DNA from: Oikopleura dioica
Taxonomy: Eukaryota; Chordata; Appendicularia; Copelata; Oikopleuridae
Assembly: GCA_907165135.1 (NCBI GenBank)
Contig: OU015568.1
Span: forward strand, 12,098,501-12,162,500
DNA length: 64,000 bases
Direction: 5' to 3'
Shown here: piece after piece, positions 13,401 to 22,528 of the stretch
Position numbering within the stretch: the stretch's first letter is position 1
Layout: each line of letters opens with the position of its first letter
Position numbers and translations under genes: made by a program
Notes under the pieces: generated by a model
Databases searched by the model: none
Seen by the model: only the letters and a program-made list of their open reading frames with translations
Told to the model about the DNA's origin: nothing

Positions 13401-13507
13401 TTGAGGGAGTTGCGGGGAAGTGGCTGAAAACTCACAATAGAACCGGAAGAATAAGAGTCAAAAGACGAAGATGGCATTGCCAGTCCGTTTTTCAGCCCTT
13501 TCTGCAT
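10405..13507 (-). CDS. SLC6 family Na+/Cl- dependent neurotransmitter/amino-acid symporter
   Basis: Begins with exons 13436-13507 and 13292-13366 (cytoplasmic tail, 49 residues), then 12126-12597 and several further exons down to the TGA at 10405; the first junctions are all in phase. TM1 reads [16 protein letters not shown], the SLC6 sodium-site signature, preceded by [12 protein letters not shown]3 has [12 protein letters not shown], followed by [11 protein letters not shown] in the extracellular loop as in glycine transporters. TM6-7 contain [21 protein letters not shown], and TM8 [15 protein letters not shown]. Later segments include LGNYVYPSW and a cytoplasmic tail ending ASFVS. The extracellular-loop and TM6-TM8 motifs are closest to the glycine/proline branch. 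Substrate is not certain. An alternative start at 12745 was rejected because the upstream exons splice in frame and give a normal hydrophilic tail. The 694-nt intron between 12598 and 13291 is the largest. Confidence 0.88.
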
Positions 13508-14830
13508 TTTTGCTCTTTTAGGTTTTATGTTTATTTTCGTCGATTGAAATAAAGAATTCAGAGTTGTGTGCTGTTCTTCGTTTTTCAATACACTGATATA
13601 GAACCAGCGCAGAGCCGCAGCTTTTTTATAGGCGCTCGCACGCCATCCAGTGAATCACTCAGCGAGTAAAGGAATTTTTTTGGGTTTCGGAAATTTCCCC
13701 ATGATGCTATTAGAATTAAGGGCCTATTCAGCTAATGTTTGTTTAGTCATCGCGTCAATTAGTAGCGCCTCACGCGCACAATTAAATAAATAGTTATCAC
13801 ATGACCTCACAAATACACGGAATTCCTATGGAGAATCAAGCTTCGTAATAAAAAAGTGAGCAAGCTATAATAATAAGCGGAAAGTTTTGAAGTCTGCAGA
13901 ATGATAAAAATAAATTCTTCATCGTTGAATGTTCGAATTCTTACCGCTATTCACAGAAAACTACTGATCATGAAGGAATTAACCGATACTTTTAGCGAGT
14001 TCTTAAAAGTCTAGAAACTTCTCTAGACCTTCTGGTAGAAATCGTGTTGACCTTACATTGACATAGGGCAGCTACGTTTCATGATCATGCTCAACCCTCG
14101 TTTTCCGCGGTAAAAGCGCGAACCGACAATCTGCCAAAATCAAGCCAAGTAATTTCAGAATCAGAATTACCTGAAGACGCATGGCTTCGACAATTTGACC
14201 CTCTCTCAATGTTCTCTTTTCTTCCATGATTGCAGAAATCTGTCCCTTCCTTCTCTGTGAAACATGTATTTATACAGACGCTTGACGAATGTATAAGGGG
14301 CAATAAAGAGTTAAATTATAAAATGCAATAAACTGCAATTATCTGCGGTTCAATTCAGACACGCGAAAATCAGCACACGAACGCGTGAAAAAAACTTATT
14401 TAGCTGGAATAAATCACGGCCGAGGAATGAAAAAAATTGACATGGAATTTATTGAGTAACTGTAAAACTGTATAAAGGAATAAAAAATGGTACTTTTCAC
14501 ACTGAACGCGTAGTCGTCATCGTTTTTCAATTTCGAATTCAAGAAAAGTCGATATCGCATGGAACGCCTTCCAACATCACTTGTCCATCTTAAAATAATT
14601 ATCGAAGGAACGATCGAGACTTTTTTGAACCTGGACAGCATTTCTGACCGCGGCGAATTTGTTTCAACGCGGGTGCACTTCCGCAACAACCGATGACGTC
14701 GCCCAGCTTCAGAGCGTCCTAAATCCACTTTTTACTGTTGTTCTAGTTTATATGGCCGAAAAATTAGGATCATTAAAAGAAACAGTGCATTCTGATCGAA
14801 TTACTGCTAGTTCTTTTCTGCTTTTTTTCG
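13508..14830. other. Intergenic: promoter side of the SLC6 gene
   Basis: 1.3 kb between two minus-strand genes. AT-rich sequence with no recognisable family match; it contains only the small two-exon ORF listed separately (14053-14227). Probably holds the SLC6 promoter (next to 13507) and the 3' UTR of the PLA2-like gene (next to 14831). Confidence 0.4.
14053..14227 (-). CDS. Possible 44-residue two-exon small protein
   Basis: ATG at 14227; exons 14171-14227 and 14053-14130 are separated by a 40-nt GT-AG intron that begins with the donor GTAATT and ends with TTTGGCAG. The joined frame is 135 nt and closes at TAA. The peptide begins MEEKRTLREGQIVEAMRLQ and is strongly basic. I recognise no family. 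The only support is a good ATG, canonical intron ends, intron size typical of the window, and phase closure, so it may be a chance ORF or part of a longer transcript. Confidence 0.25.
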
Positions 14831-15975
14831 CTATTTCGTTACTTGGAATGTTTTGCTGACCTTGAAACTGAGACCTTGACCAAGACGGCTATCATCTGAT
14901 GCTTCGACAAAATCATCCTCAAAGAGCCCGACATCAATTCGGGGATCATTGTTGATCGCTTCTTTCTTTCCAGCGCGACACATGTCTGACAAGAACCAAA
15001 ATTAATAATAAAGGCTAGACTTGATCTTCACCTGGGCTGGGATTTTCCCCGAATTCGCGATGGTAGTCAGCATTCCAGACTTTTTCACGACTTGCAATTT
15101 TCTTTGCGAGCTGAAGATCACACTCACATCGATTCCTCTTGCAACTTCCGATCGGGTCCACTGAAAAATAAATAAAAATTGTCCAAAAAATTAATCAGAA
15201 AAGTTCATCTTTGATAAAAGAAACTTACTGCAAAGAAGATATCTCTCCCCATTGTCCAACTTCCCGGTCATCTTGTAAAGCTCCTCGTCGCAGCTTTCTT
15301 GTTTATGAACACAATTGAAGCAAGTCGTGTACTCCTTACAGGCAGCATCAATGCCATCTACTGGCTTTCCATAGCCTACTGTACCTGAGTCCTCTGGCAA
15401 ACACCAACAACCATAATTACAAAATTTAACAAATGAATCTTGGTTTCGAAGGAGGAACATGAGTGCGTACTTTAACTGAATATACCTCGTCATCTGTTGT
15501 CTGGCAGACATGACTGCTTTTGAACCCGTTCGGAAGCCAATTTTTTCTTTATCGAAATTTTTCATTTGAGGATAAAATTTCTTACTGTCGAGAATCTGTG
15601 CTGCGATCATTGTCAATTGCTTATTTCTAAATTCTCCTTGACCCTAAAGGACCTTTTGATTATCCAGTTTTAAATTGAACTTGGCAACGAGCAGCAGATT
15701 ACATGTTTGTATAAAAAACGAAAGCTCAGTAAATAAAATCGGCGCCGAGCGGATTTAAACAATCTCGTCAGATTTCGCGCAAATCGCATTAAAAAATTAT
15801 CATTTGAAAAATTTCCTTCTGGCATGTTTTCCGTGATTTTGCTCCAAGTTTCGGCCCAATCTCCTTCAGTGAAACCCTCAAAGTCCATCTCTTTCTGGAT
15901 CCTTTCGTACGGCTTGAGTTCTGCGCCGAAGCTGACTGTGGCTGACAATAGAGCGAAAGTGTTTGAAAATTTCAT
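14831..15975 (-). CDS. Secreted phospholipase A2-fold protein without the catalytic His-Asp pair
   Basis: Starts at ATG 15975 with a signal peptide (MKFSNTFALLSATVSFGAE). In-phase exons continue through GQGEFRNKQL and NYGCWC to a C-terminal CKRNRCECD segment and a tail rich in Asp/Glu, ending at TAG 14831. YGCWC followed by GYGKPVDGIDAAC corresponds to the PLA2 calcium loop and first helix. The family signature there is CCxxHDxC; this protein has ACKEYTTC, so the catalytic His and Asp are Tyr and Thr and the first cysteine is missing. Later CECD and paired cysteines preserve the fold. One internal stretch (about 15525-15590) may be an additional AT-rich intron starting GTAAGAAA; both readings keep the frame. 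Likely a secreted non-enzymatic binding protein, as seen for other inactive PLA2 homologues; this is inference. Confidence 0.68.
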
Positions 15976-16325
15976 GGTTTTAATGAACTTGCTTGCTTTA
16001 AAAAATAAAACGTCTCTGATAGTTTATTTCACGGCTTTTTCTATCCAACGATTTAATGACTCTCACAAAGACGATGCTGTGGCCAGTTGATGCTCAAAAT
16101 CGGTCACGCTCAATTTTCACCGATTTCGAGAGTTTGGCGCCAACGAGCTTGCTCGCGGGAAACAGGAACTTGTTACAAGCCTCGTAAAGCAAATTTCGCG
16201 CTGGGTTCTTGAAAAATAAAATTGTCTCGCCACTTGTTCAAATCAATTAGAAGCCTTTTTGTTCAGAATTAGCTAATCTTATTTCCAAATGAATAAGAAA
16301 TTTTGTGTGTTTAAATTTATTACAG
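15976..16325. other. Intergenic spacer
   Basis: 350 bp between two minus-strand genes. No coding or RNA feature was recognised. Likely promoter of the PLA2-like gene and 3' end of the 126-residue gene. Confidence 0.4.
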
Positions 16326-16880
16326 TCATTCCGACTCGGATCTTATCTTCATCTGTTTCTGCACTCGTGTCATTTTGAAGCTGAAGGAAAATAAACACAT
16401 TAATATGCAAAAAAATGAAAATAGAGTACCTTCCATGATCGATCCGTCTCTGCGGTTGGAGGAGCTTTTTAGAACCACTCTTCGATTTCGACTTTTTCGA
16501 GACTTTTTCTTCTTCCTCTATAACCGTCTTCGCGCGCTGAGAATATTTTTAACGCCTTCTATTTTCAAACTCTATTTTTACCTGCATCGTCGCTTGAATT
16601 CGCTGGTACCTCGCGGGATTGATGAAGCGTTCTTTGTCTGGACACGTGACTCGTGGCAGCTGGACTGGATCGTTTAGGTTGTCGCACTTGATTGTCGATA
16701 AACTTGAAGATTATGATTTTAAAGAAGTAGTAGAATCAAACCTTTGCAAATTTTCATTTCTCGTGACTTTGAAGTAGCTAAACGTTAATTTTTCTTTGCA
16801 ATTTTGGCAGAAACAGGTTGCCCTAAAATTTCTATTCTTGCGTAGGAAAATTAGTTTTAGTACCTGAAACCATGTCTCAT
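16326..16880 (-). CDS. Small 126-residue protein with N-terminal Cys cluster and Lys/Ser-rich tail, five exons
   Basis: Exons 16864-16880, 16742-16822, 16582-16702, 16430-16536 and 16326-16380 (17+81+121+107+55 = 381 nt) close exactly at TGA with phases 2,2,0,2. All four introns are GT-AG and 39-49 nt long. The protein begins MRHGFRATCFCQNCKEKLTF, giving a CxCxxC cluster that could bind zinc with the later IKCDN and VTCPD cysteines. A region RFINPARYQRIQATMQ follows, and then a Lys/Ser/Glu-rich tail (EEEEKVSKKSKSKSGSKK). I do not recognise the family; the tail composition suggests a nuclear or RNA-associated protein. It lies upstream of the PLA2-like gene on the same strand with a 350-bp gap, so it is probably independent. 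Confidence 0.6.
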
Positions 16881-17755
16881 AATTCAAAGTTTACTTTATT
16901 TTATTCTTTCCTATTTTTTCTGATTCTTCAAGTCCTTCTCTATCTCTCTTTTGCAGCAGTTCTAAAAACTGGAGTGTTAAACCAAAGTGAAAGAAAAGTA
17001 GATCAATTATTCACATTCGCTGCGAAAGGAAATCTGGCATCACCTGTAGCTTGACTCGTACTGTAGTGTAGAAGGTTTATTCGTAGAGACTGCTAAAGCG
17101 TATTAGCTAAAGTAAATATATAAAGAGTCGCTTTTCTGTTTTGAGCGGGTCGAATAATTTATAAACGCGCTCGTTCTTTCGATGAAGAGTTATGTACTGA
17201 GCTCGGGAACAGACAGGATACAGATAGACACTAATGGGTACAGGCACATTCACGCGCCTCTCCGGGTCTTGAAGGACGAGCAGAATCAATTATTTATCAT
17301 AGTTCATTTAAGAAGAATGCAAACTTGTATAACTGCATATTTTTTTACTCAATCAATGTTGACTGACGATTTTCTCTATTTTTGTGGAGAAATAAACTCT
17401 GTCCAGACTTCATTTGGCTGTCTGAACCCTTGGCATAATTAATGTGGATTATCCCTTATCTTCTTTTAAGCGACGCCGAAAGCGAAAACCTTTTAGCGCA
17501 CTGAACTAAGCCCAACTTACGCCTAAACCCCTGTCAAATACAGTTTAACAAACAAGCAGTACAAGGTGATTTTGAAGAAATAATGCATAGCAACTATTAA
17601 TAGAAAGAACTTTTTTGGAGCGGTTTTATCTAGGTAGACTAGGGAAAATTCTGATACTAAAAATAAACGCAACAAGCTCCAAATTGAGAGTCTCGATTTC
17701 ACGTCTCGTTTTCACTTTCATTCTTCAAAAAAAAAAAATTGAAAGGAAAAAAGAG
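16881..17755. other. Intergenic region between divergent genes
   Basis: 875 bp separating the minus-strand 126-residue gene and the plus-strand protease. An ATG-initiated ORF at 16872-17054 (60 codons, with a hydrophobic stretch) overlaps the first exon of the minus gene and has no family match, so it is not called. The remainder is AT-rich with poly-A just before the protease start (17730-17750). Confidence 0.35.
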
Positions 17756-19324
17756 ATGAAATTATTTATTTTTTGTCTATTCCGCAAAAACTTGGCACAA
17801 CTCGTTCACCAGTGTGAGATAGCAGATTTAGGAGAGAATCAGAATAATGGAACATACGAGTGCGATCATTTCACGTGCGAGCTCAAATGTCCACATGGGT
17901 TTTACCCGAATGGCGGAACAGGTAAGATAGTTTCCTTGCTAGAAAATATTTACATGGGGATTGAGGCCACTCGACCTGCGTCCCTCGCCCAGGAGGCTGG
18001 GGCTGGTCCCGTCGAATCGGAAAGTGCTCGACTTGTTCTGACTTAGCTCTCCCCGACGAGCTACAGTCCTCATGCGTCACTACCAATAACGGGCAACGAG
18101 TCTGTAATGTCTCATGCAAAAACAAGCAAGCAATAAAACCGCGAAACAACGACAAGACGATCGTCGCGTGTAAATGCAATGTCGGTCGGCGCAGCGGCTG
18201 CCACTGGGTCAGCCCGGGGAACGTCATCGTCGACGACAGGGAAAGAGACGAGCAGAATTTTATTGGCAATTGGTATTGCAACAATTTACCGCTGATGGAC
18301 GATCTCCAAGACTCGAACATAAAGTCGGAAGAGAATGAAGATGGACATCCTGTTTTTAGGATTCCTCCGAATTTGAAATGCCCGAGCTCGAATCCAGAAA
18401 TAGGCGAAATTGACAGAATCTACGGAGGTGTATCGGCGATTCCTCACTCATGGGAACGTGGGTCAAAATAGATTTTCCTGAAGTTTTTGCTTTGATATCG
18501 ATAGCGCAAGATTAACTAGAAAATTTTTTTGACTCTAAACAGCCTTGGATGGCTTCTCTTTGGTTTGGAAGATTCGGATGTGGAGGAACAATAATTGGCG
18601 ACAAAACAGTATTAACAGCAGCCCACTGTTGTGATGGATACAAACGAAAACTCAAGAAAATCCGGTGGGATCATTTTAAACGTTCTTCTAATAGAATAAT
18701 TCGAATCATTCAGGGTCAAGTCAGGAGACCACAAATACTTCGAACACGACACCGGGGAAGAAGAACATCGCGTTAAACGAGTTTTTGTTCATCCAGGATA
18801 TTCGAGACGAACCATGCAAAATGACATTTGCATCTTGGCCGTGGAGGACATGGGTCTTGATCGAAAACCGACTGCCGATCGAGCTTGTCTTCCTGAGCCT
18901 GGTTGGCTTCCGGCTGCAGGAACTCGCTGTTGGGCGGCTGGCTGGGGAGTGACCGAGAAGGGCACCTTTCCGACGGATTTGCAGGAAGTCGACCTGGATA
19001 TTCTAACAAATGAAGAATGCGCAAACGGCGGAAATCATGGGAAGATAGATGAAAAGACCATGTTTTGCGCTGGTAAAAAAAATGTTAATTTAGTTCGTCT
19101 TATATTGATTTCAAGGTGGAGAAGGAGGTAAGGATGGCTGCCAAGGAGACTCTGGTGGACCCCTAATCTGCAAAGATGAAACTGGGAAGATCCCGATCAT
19201 CACCGGCGTCACATCCTGGGGATTGGCATGCGGCGTTGCCGAAACCCCCGGTGTCTGGACAAAAGTCAGCTCATATCTTGACTGGATAGGCAAAGTTCAA
19301 AATTTCGTCGATCGTGCGCTGTAA
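17756..19324 (+). CDS. Secreted trypsin-like serine protease with N-terminal Cys-rich region
   Basis: Exons 17756-17921, 17993-18453, 18543-18664, 18714-19072 and 19116-19324 total 1,317 nt (438 aa) with consistent phases. A short hydrophobic N-terminus is followed by about 200 residues rich in cysteine ([30 protein letters not shown]), resembling degenerate sushi/CCP modules. Activation would occur before [12 protein letters not shown]. The triad is visible: His in LTAAHCC, Asp in NDICILAV, Ser in GDSGGP. Asp six residues before the catalytic Ser (KDGCQGDS) predicts cleavage after Arg/Lys. The modular layout recalls complement- or clotting-type proteases, but the exact family is unknown. Intron 2 is read as GA-AG (18454-18542) because it rejoins HSW-PWMASLW, the normal family sequence; the canonical alternative inserts nine extra residues. 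Confidence 0.87.
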
Positions 19325-19603
19325 TACCAATTAATCTCTGTGTTTGTGTTTCCACGTTTTTCATTGTGTCCACTACGTTGCAAATTGAATAAAAAACAGC
19401 GTCTTGCGTGAATTTGAAGTGCACCTGAATTCCAGCGCCGGGCGAACTTGATTGTGGTGGTTAATGACAATCGAATTTTGGGGTTTGACAGTTTCGAGCG
19501 ATGAAAAGTGAGCTAGGTGTGATACGAGTTTAGAGTATTCTAGGTTTCAAAAATACAATCTCATTATTCGATTAATGTGGTTTACTATTTGTCATAAAAA
19601 GAT
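19325..19603. other. Convergent 3' spacer
   Basis: 279 bp between the converging protease and CUB-MAM genes. Contains AATAAA on the plus strand at about 19388 just after the protease stop, consistent with a polyadenylation signal. Confidence 0.45.
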
Positions 19604-22161
19604 TTAAAGAAGAGAGAGGCTTAAGAGGATTACACTCAAAAACATTGAGTAAGCGCTGGAATCTTCCGCTTTATCTTTCTTCTTCTTTTTCTTTTTGTCA
19701 TTTTCGACTTCTTTAATCGCGTCTTCTATGTCTTCTATCATATCTGGACTGGGAGTGGTCATTTCAAAGAGATCTTCATAGGCAGCTGTTGTTCCGATGA
19801 AATCTTCATTATCTTAAAAAAATATTGGTGTAATATATCTACATTGAGCTTACTGTCACCAGGTCTTGCGAAAATTGGCGGTGGGGTCTCTTTCTTCGCT
19901 GGCATTGTTGGTTTAGGAGCTTTTTCTTTTTTAGGCTCATTGTCTTGTTGACTTTCAGTAGACGTGGAGAAAGTTGTCGGGATCGGAGTTGTCGTTGTTT
20001 GCTCTTCTTCTTCCTCCATTTTCTTTTCAGGTTTGCTCTTTTTGGGCTCTTTCGTTGTCTTTTTCGGCGCTTTTGTTGTTTTCACGAATTCTGGTAGACT
20101 TGCCTTTGTCTAAAACTGGATAAGAAGGAATTTTAAAGTCACTCTTACTGTAGTAGTTGTTCGTTTAATCGTTTCGACTTTCTTATTTTCTTCCTCAGAT
20201 CCAAGTTGTTTTGGTGGCGAGAAATTTTCAATCCTTCTTTTTTCATCCACAGTCAGTTTACTTTCCGGAATCTTTTTGCATGAAATTTCGTCGAGTTCAA
20301 CTACACGGTCAGTATAAGCTCCACTAGATGCTTTCAGCTGTCTCCATTCGTCACCGATGCAAGCCATCAGCTGAGGAGATTGACGCTCATATCCTGGTAG
20401 GCAACGGAGCTCGCAGCTTCCACCTAGAAAAATTTAAAAGAAAGAAGAAAAGAGAGATACTCGCCTTCCGTGATGATTCCAATGTTTTGATTTTTCTCGT
20501 CGGTGCATCCGAAGAACCAGATACCTTCAGGATCAGGCTTCGGGAAAGTACAGTAGTTCTTCTGGCAACTGATCTGCCCTGGGTCATCTGACCATCCGCC
20601 GAACATACCATCTTCGCTACAACGATTAATAGGTTCGTAACCAGGAGTGACCATGTATCCTTCCATACAAATTAAATTGCACGTAGATCCCATGTAGAAT
20701 GAGTCTGAACAGTTCCAAAATCCAACCGGAATGCCGCCTCGAAAAGGGTTCTTCAGAGTTCTAGCGCAGCCGAGAAATGGGGTTTTGTCCGAACATTCGC
20801 CACGGAACCATGTGATGTCATCCAGAGCAAAATCGCCCTGGGGTGAGCGCCCACGGACAGCTTTGAAGATGATGGATGCTTTGACAGCAGAAGCAGGGAT
20901 ATTTTTGATTGGGTACTAAAAAATGTGAAGAATATATTTCGAGAATTCTGAACCTGGAAAGGAAGCCAATCATCCACAGGAGGTTGTGGAACTGACTCTT
21001 GATTGATCATGCCAATTGAAACCATTTCAATTCGTTCATCATTTTCATCATAATACTGAATAAAAGTCTCCATCTGGCCGAATTCATCGCCATACAAAAC
21101 AGCATAGAACTGCAGGCAGTAATCGTCTTCTGGGGCAATTCTAATAAAATAATAAAATAAAATAAAGTTAAAGACCCCTACCCGTGCGGCAGAATTGAAA
21201 ATACAGCTGTATCACCCTTTCGACGAGGCTCTGATGTATCGAAGTAAGCATAAGTTCCATATACAGACATTGTCGTGCGATCTCGTCTTGGTCCAGTTCC
21301 TGAAAAATTAAGCAGAGGATTCGTTATCGATTGTTACCGATAGAAGTAGTATAGCCACGACCAAGCATCCATTCAAAAGTTTCTGGAAAAGCTTCGTCTC
21401 CTTAAAACTTTAAAAAATATAAATTCATCGTCTAAAACTACCAGTATGATCAATTTGCGAACCCCAACCATCCTCAAAGTCGATAAAAATCTCGTCGAAC
21501 TGGTCTTCGGCTAACTGCACGAGTTCTTCCTTCTTGTCATGGATTTTCCAGTTGATGACAGCTCCTCTGCCATGTTCGTAATCATCAGATACGAAATGAA
21601 TTTTTATCTCATTCGAATTTGTTTCAGTAAAGCCCATCGGCCGCATTGCTCCACAATATCGTCGCCAGAGAAAACTGGGATCTTGTTGTGTTACGAATTC
21701 TCCATCGATTTTCTTTTCTACTTCGATATAGTCAAACGGGCAAAAAGGCGGACCTGGCTCAAGATCGAGGTAAGCGATTTCGTATGCGATCGTGTACTTT
21801 TCATCGGTGGAAATGATCCAAGTACAGTCAGAGTCGTTACTGTAATAGTGATTCTCGAAGTTCGGGGTCGCAATCTGGCCGGTCACTGGATCGGAAAATA
21901 CGATTTCTTCATTGCAGGTGCCTTCAACTTCTGCCTGAAAATTCTTTCTCTGCAAAGGATCCTCTTTTGGATGATTATGCTGCCACTTGAAGCTTCTTGC
22001 GGGCAGATTATCTTGTGCATCCGTCCTCTGCAAAAAGAATAGTATCGGAAAAATCATTGTATTAAATTTCAAATCATTCAGAAATATTTTTGGACATAAA
22101 TCTGTTTAAACTTGCCAAGAGGCAGGAAGGACGTAAACAGGAGGAGAACCAACGCTTCCAT
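19604..22161 (-). CDS. CUB-MAM-sushi cell-surface protein with GPI-type C-terminus
   Basis: Begins MEALVLLLFTSFLPLGK (signal peptide) at 22161, spliced to TDAQDNLPARSF; an alternative unspliced start is 22057. A CUB domain follows (about residues 45-170: CNEEIVFSDPVTGQIATPNF, SDCTWII, FCPFDYIEV, RYCG). Next is a MAM domain (FEDGWGSQIDHTG through GDFALDDITWFRGEC) and two Cys-rich sushi-like modules (CARTLKNPF..CNLICMEGY and CELRCLPGYERQSPQ). Then comes a long Lys/Thr/Pro linker (TKAPKKTTKEPKKSK, TTTTPIPTTFSTST). The C-terminus is a basic run followed by SSAYSMFLSVILLSLSLL, which ends the protein and fits a GPI-anchor signal. The domain order suggests an adhesion or egg-coat/epithelial surface protein; the function is not established. 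Confidence 0.78.
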
Positions 22162-22528
22162 GACAAATTTGTCGGTGAAAAGTCGGATCAAAGGGATAAA
22201 GGCGGAAAATAATGCTAGAAGCTTCTTGCTGGCTTCTTTCAACGTAACTGAAGACTCATGGGCTGGGCAGAATTATTATTTGAAATAATTTGTCTCCAAA
22301 TTTAAGTTTATTTTTAAGTTTACAAATGTCTCTAGAATCAAACTTGTTGTTCACCGAAATTCTCTGAAACGGTTATTCTTCGAAAGAAAATTTCAAGAAA
22401 AAAAGGAACCCTCGTTTGAGAAGAGAGAATCCCGTAAGTAGTACTTACTAAGTACAGTTGCAACCTTTCGATTTTTTTTCTTTACAAATGTTTAAAAGGT
22501 ACTCGATCTTTGTAAACGCAAACATCGA
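22162..22528. promoter_or_regulatory. Divergent promoter region
   Basis: About 370 bp between the CUB-MAM gene (minus) and the basic host gene (plus), transcribed away from each other. AT-rich, with no specific element I can name. Confidence 0.35.
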
